Shown here in pieces: positions 22,501 to 38,200 of a DNA stretch of 64,000 nt (position 1 is its first letter; each line of letters starts with the position of its first letter). The position numbers and the translations under genes were made by a program. The notes beneath the pieces were generated by a model. It worked only from the letters and a program-made list of their open reading frames with translations, ran no database searches and had not been told where the DNA came from. The stretch spans positions 41,019,503 to 41,083,502 of the forward strand of contig CP136065.1 of the NCBI GenBank assembly GCA_032622095.1. Direction: 5' to 3'. The DNA is from Siphonodentalium dalli. Its lineage: Eukaryota > Mollusca > Scaphopoda > Gadilida > Siphonodentaliidae.

Positions 22501-25500
22501 CTCCGTTTGTTTGAGAAGAAAACGTATTCTGAACTTGACTAAATGACACGGCAGCTGTGCTAGTTTCCTTCGCATGTGACAACGACAAACCACTGGAACT
22601 TTCGGCGAATATCTCACAATTATATATATACTGTCACATAATTAATATTGATTACCCAAGATATACATGTACATCGTCAACTGTTTGATATAACTTTTAA
22701 ATTGACAATGTGTTACTAATTAGTCTAATCCTTGTATGGAAAGATACGATAGTTTTTGCACGAGGTGTGGTTTACTGACGCCCACGGGTCGGTTTACGAG
22801 CACTCAGTGCACGGGGTTTATATGATGGCCAGCGTGATAGTACAAGTCAATATTTACACATTGGGCAATTTGCAGTACCAGTCAGGAGAAGTGGTATATT
22901 GAGGCGCACCTTTATTGCGATATTGAGAGCGCTTAATTTCGAATAAGGCGCAATTATAGCGCAATACCAAACATCTATACCGCTTATAATTGCGATATTG
23001 AGCGCAAAATATTGCGCAAGATATCGCAATATTAAGCGCGAAATATTAATAGCAAAATAATGCAATAATATCGCAAGCGGCGCGCTTATAAGCGTTTCCA
23101 CTTGCAATATTTTTTTGCGATATTGGGCCCGAAAATAGCGCGCTTAATATACCACTTCTTTTGACTGGTACTGTATTTTTAAGAACGAGGTGGGCCTAAC
23201 TTTTCTGTCATTTGAGGAGTTCTCCGTCATTGCACACCACTAACTCGTGATATATGCGCATACGTCACAACCACACATACGTGCAAGAGAACCTGTTTCA
23301 TGTGCAGTGTACCGTTATAACTGGCGTGATGAGTTGTGTCCCATACCTATCTTCCTAGTAGTTGGCCGCTGTGTTGTTTGCCTTGTCGTCATCCACCATG
23401 GAGTGGTAGGTTTTTGCCACCACGGTGTAGTCCTTTGCCACCAGGGTGTAGTTCTTTGCCACCACGGAGTAGTGACGGGCGGTCGTGTTGTCCGTATTGT
23501 CGGCGTTGTTACGCTGTTCGTCAAAAGAAAATATATGTCAGGACAATCAGTTCATTTAATAAATTACTGTAGTTTGAGCGTGATTTGTTGAAGGGTATAT
23601 AGCGAAGTCACCGCTCAGCACATTGTGCTACATCAGATTCATATTGTAGCTACATTTGACTATCGTAAAACAATATTTTACCAATTTGCATTGCATGCAT
23701 GCATTAGCGCGAGCTATTGTAACTATAAGGGTGATGGGTATTATGTTGTTACAACTTTATGAAATCACTACCGATGACAGTTCGGTTGCACTAGCTTGCG
23801 GAATATCAGAGACGCATAGCTAAGTACTTGCATATGTCTTAATGTAATCAAGTCTCTATACAGCTACCTGAAACTGTGTATACGCCTTGGCGGGGAGGAA
23901 TCAGAATTCTTCGGTAACTCAATTGGTCTAAAACAGGGAGATAGCCTCTCACCTCTGTGCTCTATGCCATTTACGAAAATGAACTCGAGAACCACCTCAG
24001 CTTACACTCTTGTGAAGGCATTGCTTTAGATACGCTTAGTGGCATCTAAACGGGCATCTATATTAAGCTACTTCTACTTATATATGCTGACGATACAATA
24101 TTAATTTCTGACACACGCGAAGGGCTGCAGAAATCACTAGACATATGTTCTTTATACTGCACCCGCTGGAAATTAAACGTGAACATCCTGAAAACAAAAA
24201 TCGTTATATTTGGCCGCAAGCCAAGACACGCTGACCACCTTAATAAATTATCATTGGATGGTCATATTTTAGACATAGTGGATAATTATAAATACCTTGG
24301 TACAACTTTCCACACAAATGGCTCGTTTGCCATGGAAAGAAACACCAGGTGCAAGTCAGCAAAAAGTGCTATGTACGCACTGCTCAGCAAAGCAACAAAC
24401 TCACTATTGAATGTATCCTCGAAGTATATGAAAACTCCATTATACCTATAATGTTGTATGGTTCGGAGGTATGGGGCCACGAAAATTTGACCTGCTTCTC
24501 GAAATTTGAACTATGGTTTCTAAAATTCGCTTTAGGATTGAACAAATCTACATCAACCGCCTTTGTATATGGAGAACTTGGAATATATCCAATCGCGGTG
24601 AAAATTAAGACTCGTTTCCTGTCTTACTGGGCTAAGCTTATCTCAATGCCTACAAACAGAGTGCCGCTTATACTGTATTATATTATGCACCAATTGTATT
24701 CTCACACTGTTTTTAATAACCCATGGATTAATGTTTACATGACTCGCTTAATGGATTCGGAATGAGTAACGTGTGGATCAATCAGTACGTCACAAGTCCC
24801 AAGCACTTCATACAAACTATCGAACGAAAACTGCACGATTTCTATCTGCAAGAATGGTGGTCATCTATATCAACATCCAGTAAATTCGCCTTTTATCGCA
24901 TTATCAAGACTACATTAGAACGAGAAAGTTACTTATCAATAACAAACCACCGAGTCGTGCTAAGCATCCTTCTCTTCCGTACAAGGAATCACAAACTCCC
25001 AATAGAATACTGCGCGGGACCAATGACGCATATTCGGATAGATTGTGTACCATCTACAACTCACAAATAGGCGACGAGTATCATGTCACCCTTAAATGTA
25101 TTGAACTCCAAGACATACGCGTACAATACCGGAGACCAAACGCTAACAAGCTAGCAGCACTATTCAATAATCACAACAGAACAATTACCAAGAATCTCAG
25201 TTTTTATAAAAAAAAAAAAGGTCATCGATATATTTCGGAACTATTGAGGCTACATTTTCCGACAAACAAATAAACCCCCTTCAAAATATACCGATCTAAT
25301 ATACTTAATGCTTACACGTGTACCAACACTTTATCAAGATGAACCCCAACACCAATATAATAGTTTATGGCTATAGATGCGCTTATTTGATAAGCGCGCT
25401 TATTTTATAAGCGCTACAAGTACTACAATCTGATTCCTCTTGAGGCTTAATCACTTAAACCATTCAAAATCCATATCCATTGACCGAACACGTAACCAAT

Positions 25501-26611
25501 AACGCCGAACTCAATAACAATAACCCTATATATCTATCAGATAAATATAAATATAATTATATACAGATTAAGACTCTATTGCTATACACAAATATTTTAT
25601 ATCCATATGTGCATCCATGCAAAATAAAATATATATTTACATCGATATCTGCAGTAATTAATGTTTCTGTTATATCTATTTTGATGATCAGAATACCAAT
25701 AAATTGAAATTGAAATTGTTTAGTTATTGGTTATGCTATGTTATAAGGGACTTAGATCCATCAATATATGACCTATTATTCTTCTATTTAGGTATAGTTG
25801 TCAGGAAAAAGTAACAGTATTGTAATATTTTGTTAATTGTACATGAACATGGCAAACAATATTAATTGACTAAGAGTATAATAAAATCATGTTCTTGTAT
25901 ATTTAAATGATTGTTTGTTGGATTGGGATATCTCTCTTCAACCATACTCATCCATCATCAATAGACATATGTAGCTACAATAGCTACACATGACTATTGT
26001 AGCTATATTTTGGAATTGCCAGACCTGTTTATATAGCTTTTTCCTTATTTATTTCTTATACTCAGCTGAATTTGTTTTCTGGAATATTTTTATGATTTGG
26101 CAGCTTTATAGTATGCAGCACCAAATGTCAGTTCGCCTAAGATTCTACATTTGAATTATCCATCGATTAGTCAGTAACCGCCCACTTAAAAACAGACCCA
26201 GTTATTTGATCTACCACTTTAGTCATCTATGTCAATACGATCCCAGTCGGTTCGTGTTATGGTGAGTTTTATTGGTATACTAGCTGAAATAAATACACTT
26301 CTGGAGCTTTTATTCAAAGTCGGGGGGATCTGCGGCCCCTGTTTGTGTTAGGGGACTGTGTCCTTGTGTGCGCTACGCGCACATTTTGATCGCTTAAACA
26401 GTTTGATTTAAAAAAAACTAATGTTTTTTATAATTAATGTTTTTTTGACTGAGCTATTTGCTCAAATTAACACACAAATTGTTTTGAAAAACTAATGTCG
26501 TTATAACCTCCTCCATGGTACCCCGAATCACCACACAAATTTGATTGAAATCGGACAAGTGCAGTCTGGGTGGAATCCGGACAGACGGACGGACTGACAA
26601 ATCCTACTTTG

Positions 26612-26673
<62 letters not shown>

Positions 26674-29600
26674 CGTAATTGCCAGCTGACAAATCACCGA
26701 ACTCAATTAGTGTGACATACGCCGGCTATCTATGAAATATATACTCGATTAACATAATTAAACGGCATGATTGACGAGGCTATACATATGGGTGTACGCC
26801 AGAATTTGCTTGTTGGTGTGCACATACATATACATTTATATGGCACATCGTGTTGAATTTGGCTTATAAAGGCACGATGCTATACCCACCCCCTGTGTAC
26901 CGGCCTGTAAAGCGAGGTAGCTTTACAACAAATGGTTGTGGTATTGTGGAAACGCGTTAGCAGGGGACCCCAATCACAACGGTATAGCTTTTACACAATA
27001 GCAGAAGATATCAAGAATTTACTTCAGCGAACATATATATAAGGAGAACAGACATAATGGGTGAGTTATTCCTACAAGGAATTTCATCCAATTACCAAAG
27101 ATGACCAACTATATTTTTACAAACAGATAAGTCGTATTGGCTGATAAATTGATATTTTTATCAACATTTTCACTATCTGACGAATAAACTGAAAAACATG
27201 GATGTTTCACATTCACAGTCCATCGATTATCCACTCATTGCACTCCTCAATAGATACTGAATCGTGTTTATTAATCCGTTGATGGATAATGCCTTCCTGG
27301 ATCACAAAATCGAGGCCGATCGATTGGCAATGGTAACGTTCGCAGGTGACCCGCATTTCCAAATGATATTGTCTGCATGTGCTAAGGTTAGTGTCTAACG
27401 GTGGTTTGCTATAAATTTAATTGACTTTACTCTGGTAATACCGATCAGTTTTACTAATCGTCTCACGTGAGGTTAATTTTATAGTATATTAAACATTTCG
27501 CATTGTTTCACAACCGACAGACGAACGATACGATATTTGAAACAAATATGAAACACACAAATAGGGGACAAAATGAGGCAAATTTGCATTGCAAAATATC
27601 ATATGAGTGTATTTGGATATTTCACGGAAATAATCTGATAGTTTCGTATGATCTTTTTCCAGTTTCGAGATAATTTTTTGCAGAAGCTCATGTTTGTAGA
27701 TCTGTTTATCGTCTTTTATTCCACACCCATGGACGCGAGGCACATGTATCCAACGGAATACGAGCCATTGAATACATATTAGTGTATACCTCTAGTGGAA
27801 TACAAGCCGGAACTATTCTTGTTGACGATGTCGCCAAGAAAGATGACGTACATAACGTCATCTTTCCTATTCGGGTGATGCCCCGACAATTACTCGTTAT
27901 TCATCAGAGTTAAATCACAATAAAGGTAGTGATAGTATCAATGAAGGTGACAGTAATGGATTTAATTTACTTGGATCATAATCTCGAATCTTTTATCGAA
28001 CTCATTACGGACGCTCTCGAGAAATATATCCATGCGCCATCCGCAACTCAATCTATAAAAGATTGTGGATTAAGATGCGCGTTGTGTTCTGTCTATATCT
28101 TCAGATACGGCATCTCAAGAATACCTTCCATTGGTCGGATCGATAGAACACAAAAGAACTTAACGACATCAACTCCCATCAAACCCCAAGCTATCTAGAT
28201 CTGAGAGCATCAAGGTTATAAGATGTGACTGCTGTTGTTTCACTGCTGGTATCACTCCTTGCTGTGGCATACGCTTAGAAAACACAAAGTAGTTGCGCGC
28301 GTGAGATGTACCGTGCGAACGGACGTTGTGCTCACACCAAGCACATGTGCATGTGTGATATGTGGCAAGTCCTTTGCCAACCAGGACAACATGAACAATC
28401 ATAAAAACGGCACTCCAATGAAAGGGAGTTCAAGTGTGAAAAATCTCTGCTAATATACCACACAGAATAGGGAGATTTTACCCTTCTAAAATAATAAAAT
28501 AACATAAAAAAGTGTTCCCGGACCCCTGTGGGGGGAGTACCACGTGCCAGCCATTGTTTGGGGAATATGTCACTCATTCTCAGCTATTAAACATGTATTT
28601 CTAACACCACTGTAGTCATTACAGACTGTACTAATAGAGTTTCTACTAGACGCAAGACCACATGCGACCGTTACCATTGCATATATTGCAACCACTGCGA
28701 GCAGGATCGCTAACGACTGCAAGCAGGATAATTCAATTGTTCTTTAATTTAGAAAAAGAGCAGTTAACTGAAAACGTTAAACTTGCCGTTCAGAGTACAA
28801 ACATATGGAAACAATTACTAATGAACTATTCGACGTCCATTTGAATATATTATTTTTTTCTCAAAGATAATCAGTATTTTCTTGTTACAAATGTGATATG
28901 ATCATATAAATTGTGGAAAACCAACGTTATCTCTAAATGGGTGTTAACACAAAAGCAGTATATATCCTGCACAGGTTATGTTGTAGTTCACTCGGCCGCT
29001 AGCATGTGCTAATGTCTTGGTGGTTAGTCTTCGCTCCGTATTCTTCAATCTTTGTGTGTCATTTGCTTACATTTTGCTACCCAAACTGTGCCATGTGACC
29101 AGGAGCTTAACCATTGCTACCTCGCTGTACAGGACCGGTTCACAAGGGGCGAAACCGCCCCATTTTCAAATGACATTAGAACATAGGCTTTGAACTGTGG
29201 ATGATAACATTTCATCTCGGGTGGGAGTAAAGACAATTAACTCACCACCTGGTCCACCCAATAACACATGTACCAGCGCTTAATAATCATGCTTATTAAC
29301 AATGGTTTTCAATTTGGTACTTATTTGCTTTATGTACTTGTTTACCCAACATAACATCGCGTTCATAATTGAACTGTAATATGCACATATTGGGTTACCT
29401 GATTTTAAAATAAGACGATAGTGGACTTATATTCGTTATTCCGTTTTATGGCGAGGTCCACAGAGAAAAGACATTTAAAGAGCGTACATCATAGTTGATC
29501 CATTCGTGTTATTTTCCGTCCATAATTCAATTATAATAAGTCATTATGAGTCGATAATGGCACTAAAACACCAGAATTTTCAATTGGTTATGGACTCAAA

Positions 29601-32179
29601 ATTAGTCGAAACTACGCCGATTATGAACCTAAAACAAATCCTATTATAAGCCGATAAAGTGCTGATTTTCGAGAGAACATGCTGGTTTGCCAGCTACTCA
29701 CGGTGGTGACGTCACTGGATTCGTGTTGCCTTGACCAACAGCTTGTTTAATACGGCCGATAATAGGGTACTTTGATCCGCACGTACCCTTGAAGTCATCA
29801 AGTGCCAATGACCAGATCATTGCACCACCGAAACCTTGTTGTGCCACATAGTTACACTGGAAAAAATAATTAACTTATTTCACTATCACGGATACACCGG
29901 GAAGAAATGTTTCACCACGACAGAGCAATGATACATTTGAAAACGGTGAAAGTACTTCCCCTTTTTCAGGAAAGTTGGATACATATAGTTGGGTAATAGT
30001 AGCGACTCTGTCATTTCATTACATTTTAAGTTTTGTTGCCAATTGTTGGTGGAGGAAAGGCCGCGCCTATGAAACTATACATATGGATATAGAACCCAAC
30101 GATCCATGGGAAGCGACTGCCAAACTTGCCGAGGTACCTCCCCAGCTGCAACAAATGATGTTATATACCAGAGTGAGCATGCTATCAACATTTATCGCCT
30201 CCCCAATGGGTACTCATTTAAGGCACTAGTGTGTGAGACAATCATCACAACTGTTAATTATAGTCTGCGCCGACCTTCTTTTAGAAACATAGTCTAGCTA
30301 TTCCACTACATATGATAGTTTTCCGCCACACACAACATGTTGTATTTTGTAGATATTTGACGTATTCGATCTACAATCAATATCTTACCGTGCTAACTAC
30401 GCATCTGACAAATGGTGGTTATTGGAATCGGCAACAGATGCTCCAACTAAATCTCCGAAATAATTTAAGTCATGTAATGAAAAGCAATCAGTCAGGTTCC
30501 GTTGTGATTTGACAGCTAAATCCGCTGCATCAGGTTTCTGTCACGTTATGTTACCCTGATGAATCGTGTCGAGGGAATCACATTTATATGGCACGAAATC
30601 ATTAACCCTTTACCCAACAGAACGGCCCTGTGCCAATGCATTCTCTTATATATGCGAGTCGACCATAGGTCGTATCGCATATATAAGAGAATGCATTGGC
30701 TTAACATATAAAAAATGATAAAATTGTCAAAGAATTCTGAAGAATGTAGAAAAATATTATAAAAAATGTAAGAAAAAATTATAAAATTGTTAAAGAATGT
30801 AAGAAAAAATGGTAAAAAGTGTTTTTTAGGCCAATGCATTCTCTTATATATGCGAGGCGACCTATGGTCGACTCGCATATATAAGAGAATGCATTGGTAC
30901 AGGGTATACCTGTGACCATCACAATGTGGTCAATTAACCGGTTCCAATTATGTCCATATTTGTATGGTGTTATTGAGACAGACCGAAGATATTTTAGGCT
31001 GTTGAAGCTTTATTTGGGCGTTTTGTTGGGTAAAGGGTTAACAGATGCCTACCTATTTTATTAGCTGCGCAATTTGTCGTTTATACCGACAGTAACCAGG
31101 TTAGTGGGAATGGCTTCTAACAAGTACCTATATGAGGGTATCACCCCCTCCCCCTGAATCCTGAATACCAGTTAATTTTGGGGGGGGGGGGTATCCTGAA
31201 TACATGTTAAGAAATAATATGCGATAAATGACATACAAATTGACTGTTTTAATATACCGGTTAATTAAACGTTTGGAATTGGAACACAAATCAAATATAG
31301 TTTCCGGACGCTTTCTGGTTAACGACCGAAGAGACGCCGGCCGCGTTATGGGCGTTATGATGCCGTTATGATACGATTAATGATACCTTATGATGCATGG
31401 CATGGTGGTCGAATATGTCCAAGAAGCTATACTACCCACTCATTCATACAGATAACTAGCACAAAATATTATTTTGCGCCATCAAAACCTGCATCCAAGA
31501 TGTTTTGCTTGAACCCGAATACCAGTTAATTCGGGGGTATGAATCCCGCGTACGGCTTCAAAACACCCTGAATCCCGCGTACCGAAAAGGGGGGTTGATA
31601 CCCTCCTATATGTGAGGTAAATTATATGTACAAGTCTTTAATAGGTCGCGAATAATACAAGTGGTGTATACAAATGTGATAGACCGATGACCCTTGTAAC
31701 ATAGTAGGGCGAACCTCTACATTGTAGAGGCTCGGAAGTGGAATAGGACAGGCATGATATCTTGGGAAATTGTATTTATATACTATCTGGGAGAATACAT
31801 AATGAGGTGTTTGGTGATACACATTGGGATTGGTCCCGCTGCTATGGTCATTCCCTATGACATATATGGGAGTGGTGCTTCATTGTATGATAATCGGTGC
31901 TCGCGGTTGGACGTGAGGAGCCTTGCAGGGCCGATCGTCTGTTATTCAGGTGTATGTTCCATGTTTTAGCTGATAGGATTATTGTTTTGGTCCTTGAATC
32001 AAGCGGTATGAATCTAGTGGGGGTTCTAGTGGATGTATAGGTAATTACGTGACAATATAACACATTTTAGTAATGGTATCCCATATGAGAGCCGATTTGA
32101 GGTTTCCAGAACAGGCTGTATATCAACAATAATTGCACTAATATGTGTTAACACTGCCAGGGTTTCTCTTATCCCCATC

Positions 32180-32231
<52 letters not shown>

Positions 32232-35200
32232 ATTTCTCTCTCTCTTCTCTCTCTCTCTCTCCGGTTGGATGAAATCACCAAGCGTCTGTGTTATCCGCCA
32301 CGCATTTAGCCATCCGATAATAGCTGAGTTAGCGCGAATAACCTTGAAGAGTGTTACAAGGTATAAGTATTCGACCTGTTGCTATGGTCGATTATTGGTC
32401 TACGAGTTGTACGCCCCTATATAACAATGTCGGGTTTTGCTGTATGCCTGCTCAGTGAGTTTAAACATATTTATTTGCCAATGTTGTGTATGAAGCTTAC
32501 ACATATTGGGCAACGGGGTTGGAGAAGTCACCCGCGCCAATACCCTGCATAAATGCTGCTTTCTAAGTTATCGCAGCTGAATTATGTATTTTGTGTGCAT
32601 ATAAGTTGACAAGGGATGGGTCCATTACTTTGAAAATAATACAATACCATTTCCATCACTTGACAATTTCTCAGGCCTTAAAATCCATCCATTTTCGCGA
32701 GAATCAAATTGATTCACAAGTTTGATGCTAAGAGAATCAAAATTGAATCATAATATGCTACAAGTTGGGTGTGAGTTGCATATGGAGTACCACTCGTTCC
32801 ATTCTTAGAGCAATAGAGGTGGTTCGAAGGGTATCCCGTTGAATTGTTTAGAAAATTCAATGCAATGAGAGCAAATCCTCTGACTGCTTGTGCTTTAATT
32901 TTAACTTTTCTCATAGATTAATTTAGCCAATTTCTCAATGTTCAGTAATATCTTTCTTTGATACATTAAAGTTACCCTCTCCCTGTCAATTCAGTCAAGA
33001 TGATTGATGTGAATGTGACAGGAAAGCAGAATTGCAATATTTATTGTACACGCATGCATGATTCATAACTTTCAATATATTGAAAGATTTACTGTTAGCC
33101 AATTAAAAGAAACACCCTGCAGTCCCTATGATATGACTATCTTTCTATAACAAAGCAGAGATATGTATGCGAGAATCATAGTTGATTCTCGTGTTTCACT
33201 TTGCGAGAATCATTTGCGAGAATTGATTCTGATTCGCATACAAATTATAAGCCCTGTTTTCTACATTGTAAATATCATTAACATTACTTTCAAAATGAGA
33301 AATAATACATTGTCATTACCATTTCTTTGAAATGTAATTAATTGCAATACCATTACTTTCAGTGCAACATATCCTCGCGTAAATAGAATAATAATCGACC
33401 TATATTATTCACATAGGTTCATATTGGATTATTTTAGTCTGAAATAAACCCTTAGTCGACTTATATCCGTTATTCCGTTTAATGACACGGGCCACATGAA
33501 AGAGTGTCATCTAATGAATCGTGGGGTGATTTATTCGTGCTATTTTCGGCCCATACTCAACTTATAATAAGTCATTATGAATTGATAATGGCACTAAAAC
33601 ACTTTCATTTTCAGTTCGTTATCGACTCCAAATGCTTAGAAAATGAAGACTTTGTTTTGTGTCTCGTTGCCTATCTATAACACCACCCCCCCCCCCCCCC
33701 CCCCCCGACTCTAATGGGATAACAGTAGAGCTACTTTACCGTCTCATAGGTTATATAAACTCTACACTTATTAAACCAAACTGTAAAAAGACAAGCCCTA
33801 TACGGTTTTACACTCTTGAGACCTCAGATAAATTTCCACAATATGATAGTACCCCCGTAAATGCCATTAATTTATACATGTATATGTATATTATAATATA
33901 CCAGTATACTGTGGTTGCATATATAGATATGCTCATATTGATGCTCGCACCTTATGTGACATCTGTTCCGGGTACGACTTACAACACATATATCAGTTTT
34001 ACAGCTAGCTGTATATGATATGTGGATTGATGTAGCCAATCCATATAGCTCCTTGCTATAAGATGTAATATACTCTGGTGGACATACCTTTAGTTGAATG
34101 CTATCTAGGTTATCATATCCTAGCCATTCGGTTCCTTTGTATGCATAAGGTGCCATCTGTTCAGGTTCCCATTTCTGTGTCCATCCTTGGTTAGATGAGC
34201 ACAGCTGTAAGAGGAGATATTCTAAGGTTTATACTTTCGCAGACAGTGCTTAATGTCAATTATTATTAATTAGTTTTGTCAAGAACGACCTGTTATCAAA
34301 CTATGTGAATATCGCTTAAATGGTCACTTAAACCGACTTCACCTATCCGAGTAATATCATTTTACGACATCACAAATATTCAATTATTCAATCGTGCCTC
34401 GTGTTACTGAGATTGACTATCATTAGTTACCTCATCGCGAGCCCCGATTACATATTGTTTGCTATATAATCATTGGAGTATTGGCTGCTCTCGGACATGT
34501 ATTTTCCCCACAGAGCTCGGCTGTTACATCGTAGCTTTCGACCCTAGCTGTGTTTTCCCGCAGAGATTGGCTCTTACCTCGAAGTAGGCCGCTCTGGCCC
34601 ATGTATTTTCACGCAGAGTTCGGCTCTTATCTCATTTCACCCAATTTGGGTGTTTATATGGGAGTGGATTTCCAACTGACATGTGTGTCGAAATAAATGA
34701 GGTGGAGGATTTGTGTAAATGTTAGGCCAAACTACATTTCCAAGTAACGATGGTTTTGTTGTTTATTTTGAGGAATCATACCACATCAGATGAATTCAGC
34801 CCAAATATATTAACAGTTGTCATGTAAAACATTTGAAGTAGGTTAGCGTTATTTAGTATTTGCGGATGTCGTTTAACACGGGGAGAATAGACTATTACGA
34901 TTGAACGGGCATGTGCATTTGTCGTTTTTTAGTGTATAGCAACATGATAATCAATAACAGAGGCCTTCTCTGTCAAATACAGTCGCTCTATTTACGCTAT
35001 TAATTGGGGAACTTTCCAAATTAAACTACGCATTTGTTATGACAAATGGATACCTGCTGCGAATTAAGGAAGTTTGCTCACGATTATGGCGCCACCTATA
35101 GAAGGTGCCATTATGGGGACACACTATAAAGTGTATACCGAGGCCGAGGCCGGCTCGAAATAAAAGGTGTATACGGGGTGTTATATGGCGTTTGGTCCGT

Positions 35201-38200
35201 TGTTTCTCAATGAATATTATTGAAATTTGGTGTATATGTCCGGGCTGGGACATGGAATACAATAACGTTTGATTTGTTTTTAAATTCACAAATTTGTTTA
35301 TTTTATTCAACTTTTTCGTTCTGAAACACACTATAAAGTGTACATGTATGCGACCGGCTCCAAAATAAAAGGTGTAAGCGGTCTTGATGTCGCATTATCC
35401 TCTTTGTTTATAAATGGATATGACTAAAATTTAGTACATATGTCCGGGTTATGACATGGAAAACATTCACGTTTTAATTGTTTTTAAATTCACAAATTTG
35501 TTGATTTTATTCAACTTTTATTCAACTTTTCGTACTTTCGTTCTATAAAGTGTAAGCGGCCGGCTCCAATTAAAAGGTGTAAGCGGCTTATGTGCTTAGT
35601 GTTATAGGTAATCGAATTAAAGGTACGGTTGGCCTTGGCTGTGGGTATCCTGTAAAAATATTTCCACCCGTCAAAAACCGCCACAAACAGAAAGAACATC
35701 AAAATGTAGACAGACTTTGTCCGTATACAAATAAGAAATATCGCATAAACAGTATGTTATTGTCATATATTTGACCATTGTTATGTAAACAAAAGCATAA
35801 AAAGTTACTTTTCTGGTGTTTGTTTATATTATGATGGTAAACAAAAAGAGCGTTCTTTGTTGGCGAATTCCTTATATGGAACTAATAAAGAGCGTTTATG
35901 CCATTTTTGTGTAATTAGCCAGTAGCATTGTGCTGTCTTCTGTAACACAATCAGGCTCTTGCTTAGGTAAAATATAGTAGGTCTTTATGATAACATGCTG
36001 TTTACGTATAGTCATGGTATATATGAACGAAACTGTATGCGTTTTAATGTTTTTCTGTTTACGGTGATTGGAACAAATATGAATATTTTCGACAACTAAG
36101 GCCTCACGTGCCTTTAACTAATTGGCGACTCTAGACTATTGTGTTTTGGGGTATTTGAGGTTTTTTTTGCGAAATAATAATTTAGAAAGTGAATACATTT
36201 ATTTTAAATAATAACTTTATTTAATCATAATAAACACATACAATATAATAACAAACATGAGACATACATGATTTATAAACTGTTAACAAACGATATCAAA
36301 CTCAATACATGACAAGGATGACTCAATGAAGTTTATAAAGTGCACATAAAAATATTAAGGTAAGAATCTTTATAAGGAAGCCGATAAAATTATATTTTAA
36401 TTAAATTTAAATTTAAAAGTGGGAATCATTAATTTACTGTTTTAAATATAAAAATATTATTGAAATTATTATGTCAATTTTGTTAATTAATTATTAATTT
36501 ACTTTTTTTAAATATAAACTTTATTATTGATATATATTGTTGTCACCGATTTAGGTTGTCTTTTGTCAATAAAAATAAAATATTCTGTCGATATATAGTT
36601 TCATCATTGTGCGGTCGAAACATCCACAGCAGTCTTACAAAAATCAACTTTTCTGGTTTTGCATGTTGTTATGTATAGGATGCAGCAAAAAAGGAGATAA
36701 CTGGCCAAATGTCATTAAAACATCGAGAAATCTGGTGTATAGATGGAAATATCGATCGAATATACATGTCTCAAAGTTATCGAGGCGGAAATGCCGTTAA
36801 CAACAATTTTTTCAATCCCATCATTTTATAGACAAAAGACAACCTAAATAGGTTGAACAAGGAGGTGTTAACAATTAAAGCGCAATATAACTAGTTGTGA
36901 CTGGTATGCAAAAATTAGTCATTTCGATTACACCCTTTTACGGCCGGGTAGCATCATATCGCACGTTCCTAACTTGATTTTCACGTGCTACAAATGTACA
37001 TTTTTATATTTCCACAGCCAATATTGCTACTTGTGCTAACAAATATTTATTAAAATGGTCAAATGTCAGTCAATATTTATGAGCTGCATTAGATCATCCT
37101 ACAAATAGTCCTTGAATGTCCAAATGTTTGACATTTCCCCTTGTTGTTTGTTATCTTAACTTGCACTTTAACTATCATAAGTAACCATGACCCCCCCCCC
37201 CCACACTCTTTTGTCAATGGTAGTCTTTTATATTTTTAAACTATAGATTAACTATAGTTTACAATGTGCTAGAATTTATCACGACAAATTGTATCTTATT
37301 TTAGTGGAAATAAGTCACATGATAGCATGTTCCAGAAAATAACACAATATAACACAGTATAAACAGTATACACCTAAAACACGATCATACACCTCTACCA
37401 GCCTGAGAGAAAAAAATCAGTATATCGGAATTGTCCGGTATAAGAGAAGACTCGAACGCATTCTGAGAGGTGCCACCCAGCACCGAACATGAAACTGTAA
37501 ATTATATGAATTCGTTAGGCCATATTGCCGATTTGCTTAGATTAATCGACTGGCGGATTTCAGCGTCGACTTGTTTAATAATCGAGTCGACGTCGATTAG
37601 TCAAATAATTGTTTCAACACTAGTCAGCAACCATATAATATTATGCCTTGTGTAACAACAGTGAACTACTTGAAAAAAGATCCATTGAACTTGAGAAGGA
37701 TTGGTTTTGCAACAAATAGGTACCGACAGTATCATTATTATTATGACACATAGCTGTCAGCAGCTTTTGAGATAAACTACATGTAGGTCACTGCGGATGG
37801 TCAGTTGAGCTCTTGATCTGCATGGAAGGTGTTACACATGTGTAATCAAAGAGTAATTACATGGAGTAATAACTGAATCTCTTTATAATCTTATATAGCC
37901 ATCAACGTTTTCCGAGTTTTGATGAAAAACATGGCCGCCAATGACCATCTTCGATTTTATTCTTTCCATGACTCAATAATTTGGTATACCCTACTTGTCC
38001 AATCGTTAATAAACTTCATATGGATCTTCGGGATAACAAACAAGATGGGAGTATAGTGTAGTTTTTCCGAATTTCGTTAAAAAACATGCCACTGACAGCG
38101 ATTTTGGATGTTACTATTAGCATTACTAAACCCTTTAGCACAGCCTACAGTCCACTTCACTCATCCGATCATCACCAAACTTCATATTTATCTTGATATT

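Noticed and set aside
23247-23591. Plus-strand ORFs with Val/Cys/His repeats
   Set aside because: They are antisense shadows of the PWW repeats of chitinase exon 8.
26467-26706. ORF with an Ile-Tyr repeat
   Set aside because: It is a translation of the TA microsatellite.
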